A DNA stretch of 18,203 nucleotides from GCA-002727615 sp964442655 (GTDB lineage: Bacteria; Pseudomonadota; Alphaproteobacteria; TMED109), in contig CAYTZM010000016.1 of assembly GCA_964442655.1 (NCBI GenBank), forward strand, positions 1 to 18,203, in the 5' to 3' direction. Below, piece by piece: positions 1-7,137 of the stretch; the first letter of the stretch is position 1; each line of letters opens with the position of its first letter. The translations under genes were made by a program, and so were the position numbers. Below the pieces are notes generated by a model. The model was not told the origin of the DNA. It did not search any database and saw only the letters and a list, made by a program, of their open reading frames with translations.

Positions 1-655
1 TGCATGCTAATATTTTAAAAAAACATCCAGAATTTAGAGATTACTGCCCAACTTTACTAAAATACGATAGAAATTTTTTAAAATATTCTCAGGATCCAGA
101 AATTTTAAATTGTGTTAAACAAGTAATTGGACCTAACCTAGCGATTTGGAATCAAAGCTTTTTTGCTAAACCTGGAATAAATGGTAAAGCAACTCCTTGG
201 CATCAAGATGGACAATATTGGCCAATACGTCCCTTAGCTACTTGCTCAGTCTGGTTAGCAGTAGATGATTCAAATGAAGAAAATGGTTGCCTAAAATATA
301 TGCCAGGATCACATAAAAGACAGGATCTAAAAAAACACAAAACTGATAATAGTAAAAATTATACTCTCAACCAAGAAATAGATGCTTCAGAATATGATGA
401 ACAAAAAGCTTTTCAGTTACGCTTAAAAGCAGGACAAATGGCATTACACGATGTGTTCATGGTTCAGGTTTTAATACTTCTCCTCATTCACGTAGAGGTA
501 TGACCATGAGATATATGCCTACATCTTCTGTTTTTGATAGAAAATTAGCTGTTGAGCAAGATAAAGTGTTTAGACTAGATCATGTGAACAGAACATTATT
601 CTTAATGAATGGTATTGATGAATCAGGAAAAAATGACTTTATAATTCGTAATTAA
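1..655 (+). pseudogene. PhyH-family dioxygenase, 5'-partial and frameshifted
   Basis: This resembles phytanoyl-CoA dioxygenase (PhyH) proteins, Fe(II)/2-oxoglutarate-dependent hydroxylases. The reading frame enters from outside the window (codons from base 3) and contains the iron-binding H-x-D motif in TPWHQDGQYW (His codon at 201-203) and the family stretch NGCLKYMPGSHKR. Near 458-464 the frame breaks. The original frame runs into an unrelated tail and stops at 503, while the +2 frame continues as HGSGFNTSPHSRRGMTMRYM to a TAA at 653-655, supplying the distal iron-ligand His and the Arg-rich 2-oxoglutarate region. Adding a second copy of CATGGTT after base 464 restores a continuous LHDVFMVHGSGFNTSP reading, so one copy of a 7-bp tandem repeat seems to have been lost. 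The product as written would lack the distal His and be inactive. A sequencing or assembly error cannot be excluded. The family call is solid; the substrate is unknown. Confidence 0.85.
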
Positions 656-681
656 TACTAATAAATATATTTAATTTTTGT

Positions 682-695
682 AAAGGTGTATTATT
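682..695 (+). promoter_or_regulatory. Shine-Dalgarno AAAGG before an ATT initiation codon
   Basis: AAAGG at 682-686 lies 6 nt upstream of ATT at 693-695. No standard start codon exists between the upstream in-frame stop (681-683) and the middle of the cupin fold, so this site decides the start of the small cupin gene. Confidence 0.5.
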
Positions 696-983
696 TCTAA
701 GTTACCAGCAAAACCAACAGTTCAGATTGATAATGAATTTGTTAAAGTTACAGAATGGTTTTTTCCACCTAATTCTGAAACTGGTATGCATATTCATGAA
801 ATGGATTATGTTGTCGTGCCTATGACGACTGGAAATCTAACTATTGAAAGTAATGACCATAACTTTTCAAAGGCTAATTTAATTTCAGGTCAGTCATATT
901 CTCGTGAAGCAGGTGTTCATCATAATGTTATAAACAAAAATGATTTTGATTTTACTTTTATAGAAATAGAAATAAAAAAATAA
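693..983 (+). CDS. Small single-domain cupin protein (ATT start proposed)
   Basis: The product is a 96-residue cupin of unknown function with a metal-site pattern around TGMHIHEMDYVVVPM (HxH followed by Glu) and a second motif around EAGVHHNVIN. The only ATG (786) lies inside cupin motif 1 and would remove the first strands (VKVTEWFFPPNSETG), so it is not credible. The open frame begins after a stop at 681-683 and has no ATG, GTG or TTG before 786. ATT at 693 is preceded by AAAGG at 682-686 with 6 nt spacing and would give MSKLPAKPTVQ, a normal N-terminus for such cupins. Either ATT is the initiator or the ATG has been mutated. The gene follows the broken PhyH gene by 37 bp and meets the PqiA-like gene convergently with 2 bp between stop codons. 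Confidence 0.7.
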   Translation: MSKLPAKPTVQIDNEFVKVTEWFFPPNSETGMHIHEMDYVVVPMTTGNLTIESNDHNFSKANLISGQSYSREAGVHHNVINKNDFDFTFIEIEIKK

Positions 984-985
984 TT

Positions 986-1492
986 TTAACTCAATTTAGA
1001 TTTCATCTGTAATGATAGTAATGATATCAGGCAATAACCTGTAAAATAATAAAAGCCTATTTCTAAAGTTGCGTCTAACATTCCAGAAGCTTTACTACCT
1101 AAGTATGCAATAAACGCCCCTACCGCAAATACATCAGCCATAGACCATCTACCTATTCTAAAAATAAAATTATGGGCTGAAGTTTTATTTGCAACTTCAC
1201 CAAAAAAGAATACCCATAATATTACTACTCCTTTTAAAACAGGTATCATAACACTAAAAAATAATATTAAAAATGAAACAAGATAGTAACCGCCTTCATA
1301 TAATGTCTCAACGGCTTGTAAAATAGATTGCTTATACTTAAAAACTTCTCTTCCTGCATATTCCGCAGAAATTGTCATCATTGGTTCTGATACTCCAAGA
1401 TATAAAAGCACAAATGATACCAACAATAAAATGAATGAAATCGTATTTCTTCCATTAAATGAAACCGTGTTAAATTTTGTCAAATTACTCAT
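986..1492 (-). CDS. PqiA-like membrane protein, single domain
   Basis: This 168-residue integral membrane protein belongs to the paraquat-inducible protein A family. Four hydrophobic segments are visible (about residues 18-36, 67-83, 85-97 and 143-160), with the family signature RWSMADVFAVGAFIAYL around 115-129. Classical PqiA has two such halves, each with cysteine zinc motifs; this protein has one half and no cysteine pairs, as in short PqiA-like proteins. PqiA/LetA proteins act with MCE-domain proteins in moving lipids between inner and outer membranes, but no MCE gene is present here. The ATG is preceded by GGGGGAT about 5 nt upstream. It is divergent from the tRNA-Asn and convergent with the cupin gene. 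Confidence 0.75.
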   Translation of the reverse strand: MSNLTKFNTVSFNGRNTISFILLLVSFVLLYLGVSEPMMTISAEYAGREVFKYKQSILQAVETLYEGGYYLVSFLILFFSVMIPVLKGVVILWVFFFGEVANKTSAHNFIFRIGRWSMADVFAVGAFIAYLGSKASGMLDATLEIGFYYFTGYCLISLLSLQMKSKLS

Positions 1493-1549
1493 ATTATCCC
1501 CCAGACAACAATCTCTTTGATTTAACTAAACATAATTAAGTAAAAAAGG

Positions 1550-1575
1550 AAATATTAATCTTTAAATTAATATTT
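1550..1575. repeat. 10-bp perfect inverted repeat, AT-only arms
   Basis: AAATATTAAT (1550-1559) and ATTAATATTT (1566-1575) are perfect inverted arms around a 6-nt centre. The repeat sits in the 134-bp space between the divergent PqiA-like gene and tRNA-Asn, just upstream of the tRNA promoter. It lacks GC pairs and a T tract for a terminator; an operator-like site is possible, and chance is also possible at this base composition. Confidence 0.35.
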
Positions 1576-1585
1576 ACAGAAATAC

Positions 1586-1614
1586 TTGGCAAAACTTACA
1601 TTCATTGGTATAGA
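1586..1614 (+). promoter_or_regulatory. Sigma70-type promoter of tRNA-Asn
   Basis: TTGGCA (1586-1591) and TATAGA (1609-1614) are separated by exactly 17 bp and resemble the -35/-10 consensus. Predicted initiation near 1621-1622 lies about 5 nt before the mature tRNA 5' end. The site was chosen by eye. Confidence 0.65.
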
Positions 1615-1626
1615 ATTATCAAATGT

Positions 1627-1701
1627 TCCGCGGTAGCTCAGTGGTAGAGCAATCGGCTGTTAACCGATCGGTCGTAAGTTCGAATCTTACCCGCGGAGCC
1701 A
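1627..1701 (+). tRNA. tRNA-Asn(GTT)
   Basis: The cloverleaf is complete: acceptor TCCGCGG/CCGCGGA, D-arm stem GCTC/GAGC, anticodon stem ATCGG/CCGAT with loop CTGTTAA (anticodon GTT at 1659-1661), T-arm GTAAG-TTCGAAT-CTTAC, discriminator G and encoded CCA (1699-1701). The part from the anticodon loop to CCA is repeated at 4264-4308, showing that this gene has been an integration target. No terminator is evident in the 69 bp before the next gene, so read-through is likely. Confidence 0.97.
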
Positions 1702-1706
1702 TTTAA
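1657..1706 (+). repeat. att-like repeat, left copy (inside tRNA-Asn)
   Basis: This is the functional copy. It starts at the C of anticodon loop CTGTTAA, runs through the T-arm and CCA, and continues 5 bp (TTTAA) past the tRNA. It pairs with 4264-4313 in direct orientation. Confidence 0.85.
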
Positions 1707-1770
1707 TCTTTAAAAGCTTTAGTTCACATATAATTTATAATAAACTAATATTTATAGTGGAGAATTATAT

Positions 1771-4245
1771 ATGTTAGTTCCGAAAAAAGCTAAAGCTGTA
1801 ATAATTGGAGGAGGAATTATTGGGTGTTCCATAGCATATCATTTAGGTAAATTAGGTTGGAAAAATATAATTTTACTTGAGCGAAAACAATTAACTTGTG
1901 GCACAACATGGCATGCTGCAGGTTTAATAGCTCAACTAAGAGCAACTAAAAACATGACGCGTCTAGCAAAGTATTCTCAAGAACTATATTATAAACTTGA
2001 AGATGAAACTGGCCTCTCTACTGGGTTTAAGCGTAATGGATCTATTACAGTTGCATTAACAAATGAAAGAATGGAAGAACTAAAGAGATCAGCTGCAATG
2101 GCAAGATCATTTGGAGTAGAAGTAGAAGAAATTAGTTCTAATAAAATTTCTGAAAAATATCCAAATTTAAAAATAGACGATGTGGTAGGAGGATTATGGT
2201 TACCAAAAGATGGACAGGCAGACCCAGTTAACATTACTCAAGCCTTAGCAAAAGGTGCTCGTAACTATGGAGTGAATATTATTGAAGGAGTAAAAGTTAC
2301 TGATATAGATAGAAACAATAATAAAGTAAAAGGTATTAATACATCAAAGGGATACATAGAAAGCGAGTATGTAGTTAATGCTGGAGGAATGTGGGCACAT
2401 GAAATAGGAAAAAAAGCCGGTGTGGCCGTTCCTCTACATGCTTGTGAACATTTTTATATAGTTACAGAAAATATAAAAAATTTACGACCAAACCTTCCTG
2501 TATTAAGAGTTCCTGATGAAAGCGCTTACTACAAGGAGGATGCAGGAAAAATACTTCTGGGCTGTTTTGAACTTCAATCTAAGCCCTGGGGTATGGAGGG
2601 TATTTCTGAAGATTTTGAATTTGATACCTTACCAGATGATTTTGATCACTTTCAACCAATATTAGAAAAAGCAATTAAACGATTACCTTACCTAGAAAAA
2701 ACTGGTATTCAAACATTTTTTAATGGACCAGAAAGCTTTACAGCAGACGATAGATATTTACTAGGAGAGGCACCAGAATTAAAAAATTTTTACGTTGCTG
2801 CAGGTTTTAATTCTGTAGGTATTCAATCAGCAGGAGGTGCAGGAATGGTGCTTGCTGATTGGATGGATAAAGGAAATTCTCAAATGGACTTATGGGATGT
2901 AGATATAAGAAGAGTACAACCTTTTCAAAATAATCGTAATTATTTAAAAAGCAGAGTTTCAGAAACACTAGGCTTACTGTATGCTGATCATTTTCCTTTT
3001 AGACAAGTAGAAACTGCGAGAGATGTTAGAATTTCACCTTTTCATAATCAACTTAAAAAATTTGGAGCATGTTTTGGAGAAACTTCTGGCTGGGAACGTG
3101 CAAATTGGTTTTTAACAGAAACGGAGATTAAAAAAGGAATAACACCTAAATATAATTATAGTTGGAAACGACAAAACTGGTTTAAAAATAGTGCACAAGA
3201 ACATAAAGCTATTAGAGAAAAAGTTGGTTTACTTGATATGACAAGTTTTGGAAAAATTAAAGTAGTAGGTAGAGATGCAGAAAACGTTTTACAAAAGATA
3301 GCAGCAAATGATGTAGCCATTGAGCCTGACAAAATAATTTACACGCAATTTTTAAATGAAGAAGGTTGTATTGAAGCTGATGTAACTATTACGAGATTAT
3401 CATTTGATGAATTTCTTATTATTACCCCTGCAGATACAATTCATAGAGATTTACATTGGATTAAAGGTCATATTCCTGATAACGCCCATGCTTATGCAAT
3501 AGATGTAACAGCATCAGAAGCAGTAATTTTAATAATGGGTCCGCAATCACGTAATTTCTTACAGCCAATTGTTTCTCAAAATTTAACAAATGAAAATTTT
3601 CCATATAGCTCTATGCAAGAGATAGATATAGGACATACTAAAGCAAGAGCTCACCGTATATCGTATGTAGGTGAATTGGGATGGGAATTATATATATCAA
3701 CAGATATGTCAAATCATGTTTTTGACGAAATAATTAGAAGAAGTAATGACTATCCTATTAAATTTTGCGGTCTACATGCTATGGACAGTTGTAGAATTGA
3801 AAAAGCTTATAGGCATTTTGGTCATGATATATCAAATGAAGACAACGTGCTAGAAGCAGGCTTAGGATTTGTCGTAAAAGAAAATAAAATTAATTCAAAA
3901 TTTGGGGATATGATTGGAAAAAATGCTATAATAAAGAAAAAAAATGATGGCTTAAATAAACGCCTTTTACAATTCAGACTAAAAAATCCTGAACCCTTAA
4001 TATATCATAATGAACCAATCTTACGCGATGGGGATATTGTTGGCTATATTACAAGTGGTAATTATGGCCACCACTTAAAAGGAGCAATCGGATTAGGATA
4101 TGTAAATTGTAAAGAAACAGGAGAAAGCTCTAATAGTATATTAAAGTCAGATTATCAAATAGATGTTGCTGGAAATATTATAGATGCAGATGCTAGTTTC
4201 CAACCATTATATGATCCAAAATCTTTAAAAGTTAAAAATAATTGA
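1771..4245 (+). CDS. DMGDH/sarcosine dehydrogenase-like flavoprotein with GcvT domain
   Basis: The 824-residue protein has the dimethylglycine/sarcosine dehydrogenase layout. An N-terminal FAD-binding DAO domain (GGGIIG at 13-18) is followed by the conserved FNGPESFTADDRYLLG and AAGFNSVGIQSAGGAG segments near 316-355. A C-terminal GcvT-type tetrahydrofolate domain begins near 450 (LLDMTSFGKIKVVG, later GWELYIS). His48 in TWHAAG matches the His that carries covalent FAD in mammalian enzymes. The family oxidatively demethylates N-methyl amino acids and passes the one-carbon unit to folate; which substrate is used here is inferred only by family. GGAG at 1759-1762, 8 nt upstream, supports the ATG. 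The gene follows tRNA-Asn by 69 bp and ends 18 bp before a duplicated tRNA-Asn half, so it appears to be island cargo. Composition looks like the neighbours. Confidence 0.9.
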   Translation: MLVPKKAKAVIIGGGIIGCSIAYHLGKLGWKNIILLERKQLTCGTTWHAAGLIAQLRATKNMTRLAKYSQELYYKLEDETGLSTGFKRNGSITVALTNERMEELKRSAAMARSFGVEVEEISSNKISEKYPNLKIDDVVGGLWLPKDGQADPVNITQALAKGARNYGVNIIEGVKVTDIDRNNNKVKGINTSKGYIESEYVVNAGGMWAHEIGKKAGVAVPLHACEHFYIVTENIKNLRPNLPVLRVPDESAYYKEDAGKILLGCFELQSKPWGMEGISEDFEFDTLPDDFDHFQPILEKAIKRLPYLEKTGIQTFFNGPESFTADDRYLLGEAPELKNFYVAAGFNSVGIQSAGGAGMVLADWMDKGNSQMDLWDVDIRRVQPFQNNRNYLKSRVSETLGLLYADHFPFRQVETARDVRISPFHNQLKKFGACFGETSGWERANWFLTETEIKKGITPKYNYSWKRQNWFKNSAQEHKAIREKVGLLDMTSFGKIKVVGRDAENVLQKIAANDVAIEPDKIIYTQFLNEEGCIEADVTITRLSFDEFLIITPADTIHRDLHWIKGHIPDNAHAYAIDVTASEAVILIMGPQSRNFLQPIVSQNLTNENFPYSSMQEIDIGHTKARAHRISYVGELGWELYISTDMSNHVFDEIIRRSNDYPIKFCGLHAMDSCRIEKAYRHFGHDISNEDNVLEAGLGFVVKENKINSKFGDMIGKNAIIKKKNDGLNKRLLQFRLKNPEPLIYHNEPILRDGDIVGYITSGNYGHHLKGAIGLGYVNCKETGESSNSILKSDYQIDVAGNIIDADASFQPLYDPKSLKVKNN

Positions 4246-4263
4246 AAAGATAAAGAGAATAAA

Positions 4264-4313
4264 CTGTTAACCGATCGATCGTAAGTTCGAATCTTACCCA
4301 TGAAGCCATTTAA
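4264..4313 (+). repeat. Displaced tRNA-Asn 3'-half (att-like right copy, decayed)
   Basis: The first 45 bases (4264-4308) match tRNA-Asn from the anticodon loop to CCA. There is no 5' half, so it cannot fold as a tRNA. Four bases differ from the intact copy and every change is G to A or C to T; three of them fall in the acceptor strand, which has no partner here. The T-arm hairpin GTAAG-TTCGAAT-CTTAC is intact. It lies between two convergent genes. Confidence 0.85.
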
Positions 4314-4332
4314 CTTTATTTAATATCAATAA

Positions 4333-5127
4333 TTAATTCCCTTTCCATTCCGCTTTCTTTTTTTCATTAAATGCTTTAACACCAGCTGCAAAATCATTAG
4401 ATGATCTCAACCTTCCGTAAGCTTGTCCCTCAAGTTCAATGCCTGCATGTAAAGTTGTATCTTGTGCCGTTCTTAAAACAGATTTAATTGTCCTTTGAGC
4501 TAAAGGAGAGAATTTTAAAAGCTCTTTTACTAAATCATTAGTAGATTCTTCTAACAACTTATCTTCCACACATCTTGTAACAATTCCCCAACTTTCTGCT
4601 TCTTTTCCTGAAATCCAACGAGATCTCATTACAATATCTTTAGTTCTAGTTATACCAATCATATGTAACAACCTTATTGACCCACCAGAGCCTGGTATCA
4701 TCCCTATTTTTTGCTCTGGTAAAGCAAAATTTGTAGTATCACTTACAACGCGAAAATCACATGCTAAACATAATTCAAATCCAACACCAAAACAATAACC
4801 CCGAACCGATGCAATTACTGGCTTTGAACACATTTCTGGTGATTTAATATTATCTGCTAAATGAGAAACCTTTTCTGGTGTAGAATCCATAAAACCTTGA
4901 ATATTTCCTCCTGAAGAAAAATTCTTGCCTTCACCTTTTATAATTATAATCCTTACATTATTATCATCATCTAACTTTTTAAATATTGACGATAAATGTT
5001 CCCTTTGTAACATAGAAACTACATTATATGGGGGACGATCAAGAATTATAGTTGCAACTTTTAATTCAGTATCTATTTCAACTCTTAAACCATCTAAATT
5101 TTCGTAATCAGACATATTTTTATTCAT
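4333..5127 (-). CDS. Enoyl-CoA hydratase/isomerase (crotonase) family protein
   Basis: The 264-residue protein has the crotonase fold. The first oxyanion-hole region is NFSSGGNIQGF (69-79) and the second is GYCFGVGFE (110-118). Both catalytic glutamates of the hydratase type appear present: Glu118 (GFELCLACD) and Glu138 (ALPEQKIGMIPGSGG). This argues for a true hydratase rather than a non-hydrating crotonase. AAGGA 7 nt upstream supports the first ATG. It is the last gene of the minus-strand operon, 11 bp after the acyl-CoA ligase, so it probably acts on a CoA ester made by that enzyme or derived from it. The exact substrate is unknown. Its 3' end faces the tRNA-Asn relic. Confidence 0.88.
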   Translation of the reverse strand: MNKNMSDYENLDGLRVEIDTELKVATIILDRPPYNVVSMLQREHLSSIFKKLDDDNNVRIIIIKGEGKNFSSGGNIQGFMDSTPEKVSHLADNIKSPEMCSKPVIASVRGYCFGVGFELCLACDFRVVSDTTNFALPEQKIGMIPGSGGSIRLLHMIGITRTKDIVMRSRWISGKEAESWGIVTRCVEDKLLEESTNDLVKELLKFSPLAQRTIKSVLRTAQDTTLHAGIELEGQAYGRLRSSNDFAAGVKAFNEKKKAEWKGN

Positions 5128-5138
5128 AACTTATTCCT

Positions 5139-6653
5139 TTATTTATTATAATTTTCTTTTAATTTCCTTCTTAAAATTTTACCAACAGGTGATTTTGGAA
5201 TTTCATTTATAAAAATATATTTTCTAGGTCTTTTAAATTTTGCAATATTAGAGTGTAAAAACAATTCATCCAAATCCCTAATATCTATTTCTTTATCAGA
5301 TTTGATAAATGCTGTAACAATTTCTCCAAGCCTTTCATCAGGTAAGCCACAAACTACGACTTCACTAATATTTTCATATCCTAATAAAATATTTTCTACT
5401 TCAATAGGCAATATATTCTCTCCCCCACTAATAATCATATCATCAATTCTTCCCGTTATAAATAAATCTCCTTCATCATCCATATATCCTATATCTCCTG
5501 TAATATACCAACCATCGACAATGGCATTCTTATTTGCTTTAGAATTTTTCCAATAACTTTCAAATGCTTCACTGCTTTTCATAGAAGCAATAATTCTTCC
5601 TTCTACAAATGAATCTACCTCATCTATTGAATTCGCAGAATTAATATCTATGACTTTAATAATTTGATTTATACCCGCTTTACCAGCTGACCCAGGTTTT
5701 TTTTGAGCATCTTCTAAATATGTAAAAGTATATATTTCGGTTGACCCATAATGATTTACAAATACTTCGGGTTTAAAATAATAATCTAACTTATCAAGTA
5801 AACCTTGACTCATACATGCTCCTGCAAAACCAATTTTTTTTACAGTACTAATAAGAGAAGTAGAAAAATTTTTATTAGATATTAAGTCATGATATAAAGT
5901 TGGTACTAAATAAAGACAACTAATTTTTTCTTTTTTAATCAATTGTAAAGCTTGGTCAGAGATAAATTTAGGTTGGCATATAAAACACCCATTTATTAAA
6001 CACATTGATGATAATAACCTGATCCCCATTGTATGATACAAAGGCATTACACCTAATGTCTTTTCTTTATATGTATAATGATTTTGAGCAACATGAGCTA
6101 TTGCTGCTGACCTTTCTGAAAAATGACTTCTTGGAACACCTTTTCCAATTCCTGTGGTTCCTGACGTATAAAGCATAACAGATGTTAATATATCACCTTT
6201 AACATATTCTTTTTTTATAGGCTTCTCCTTTAACAAATTATCAAATAATAAAGATGAGCCGTCAGAAGAACTTAATGATATCTTTGGTAAAGATCTTGCA
6301 ATAGTAGATGATAAAACTGTATCAGATGATATATCTTGATATATAATAATTTTTGCTTCTGAATCCTTCAAATAATAATCAAGTTCTTTGGAAGTAATCC
6401 TCCAATTTAATGGAACTAAAATTATTCCATATAATTGACAAGCCCAATAAATGATAGACGCTTGCCAATTATTTTGAAGTAAAGTAACTAAATGACTTCC
6501 TTCACATATCCCATTATTAAATAAGTGAGATCCTACATGGGAAGATATTTTTAATAAATTTTTATAATCAATTGATTTTTTCCCATCTATTATTGCAATC
6601 GCCTTTGGGTCCCTATTAACTGCTGACAATAAAGTATAAGCGTTATTCAGCAT
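5139..6653 (-). CDS. Class I acyl-CoA synthetase (AMP-binding)
   Basis: The enzyme (504 residues from the ATG) would form an acyl-adenylate and then a CoA thioester. Visible motifs are the phosphate loop TSGTTGIGKG (163-172, with Ile-Gly where Pro/Glu-Pro is common), YGSTE (302-306), TGD (385-387), the hinge GRIDDMIISGGENI (401-414) and the C-terminal PVGKILRR with catalytic Lys492. I chose ATG at 6653 because MLNNAYTLL fits the family N-terminus. A TTG seven codons upstream (6674), with AAGG 6 nt before it, is a possible alternative. Overlap with the 2Fe-2S subunit gene (11 bp, or 32 bp from TTG) implies translational coupling. The acid substrate cannot be named from sequence. Confidence 0.9.
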   Translation of the reverse strand: MLNNAYTLLSAVNRDPKAIAIIDGKKSIDYKNLLKISSHVGSHLFNNGICEGSHLVTLLQNNWQASIIYWACQLYGIILVPLNWRITSKELDYYLKDSEAKIIIYQDISSDTVLSSTIARSLPKISLSSSDGSSLLFDNLLKEKPIKKEYVKGDILTSVMLYTSGTTGIGKGVPRSHFSERSAAIAHVAQNHYTYKEKTLGVMPLYHTMGIRLLSSMCLINGCFICQPKFISDQALQLIKKEKISCLYLVPTLYHDLISNKNFSTSLISTVKKIGFAGACMSQGLLDKLDYYFKPEVFVNHYGSTEIYTFTYLEDAQKKPGSAGKAGINQIIKVIDINSANSIDEVDSFVEGRIIASMKSSEAFESYWKNSKANKNAIVDGWYITGDIGYMDDEGDLFITGRIDDMIISGGENILPIEVENILLGYENISEVVVCGLPDERLGEIVTAFIKSDKEIDIRDLDELFLHSNIAKFKRPRKYIFINEIPKSPVGKILRRKLKENYNK

Positions 6654-7137
6654 TAATTTCTTTAGCTGACTCAATAGCTGCCTTAATTATGGGTTGATAG
6701 CCCGTACAACGACATAAATGGCCTGATAATATGTTCCTGATATCTCTTTCAGAAGCATCCTTATTTCTATATAAATAATCTGAAAGAGTCATAATTATTC
6801 CAGGAGTACAAAATCCACATTGTAAAGCAAAATACTTTTTAAAATTTTTTTGAATGATGGTTAAATGTTTATCATTATTAGCAATTGACTCAATTGTATT
6901 AATATTACAGCCATCTACTTGAACTGCTAGCGTTAAACAAGACCTTGAAGCCCTTCCATTTATATGAATTGTACATGCACCACAAATCCCATGTTCACAA
7001 CCAACATGCGTGCCCGTTTGACCTAAAATATCACGAATATAGTCACTTAAAAGAATTCGTGAATCAATTTCATCTTCAAATGTTTTTCCATTTAAAGTAA
7101 ATTTTATTAAATATTTTTTACTTATTTTGTCCGACAT
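6643..7137 (-). CDS. 2Fe-2S small subunit of molybdenum hydroxylase
   Basis: This 164-residue iron-sulfur subunit belongs to the xanthine dehydrogenase/CO dehydrogenase small-subunit family. The plant-ferredoxin-type cluster has Cys47, 52, 55 and 67 (GCEHGICGACTIHINGRA...C). The second cluster has Cys107, 110, 142 and 144 (CGFC and CRCTGYQP). All eight cysteines are present, so both clusters should form. It passes electrons from the Mo site to FAD. SD-like AGAGG lies 7 nt before the ATG. The gene overlaps the FAD-subunit gene by 16 bp and the ligase gene by at least 11 bp, consistent with one operon and 1:1:1 assembly. Confidence 0.95.
   Translation of the reverse strand: MSDKISKKYLIKFTLNGKTFEDEIDSRILLSDYIRDILGQTGTHVGCEHGICGACTIHINGRASRSCLTLAVQVDGCNINTIESIANNDKHLTIIQKNFKKYFALQCGFCTPGIIMTLSDYLYRNKDASERDIRNILSGHLCRCTGYQPIIKAAIESAKEINAE

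Larger units (their letters stand above)
1657..4313 (+). mobile_element. Single-gene island bounded by tRNA-Asn 3'-half repeats
   Basis: A 50-bp direct repeat (46/50 identical) lies at 1657-1706, inside the intact tRNA-Asn, and at 4264-4313. Its left edge is at the first base of the anticodon loop and it extends through the CCA end, matching the core sites that tyrosine recombinases use in tRNA genes. The repeat period is 2607 bp and encloses only the DMGDH-like gene. No integrase is inside, so this is either a remnant, an element mobilised in trans, or a cassette left by deletion. An alternative is local duplication unrelated to integration. Confidence 0.7.

Noticed and set aside
300..503. 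Separate 67-residue gene beginning at an ATG
   Set aside because: The frame continues upstream to base 3 with clear PhyH sequence, so this is an internal Met of the broken gene.
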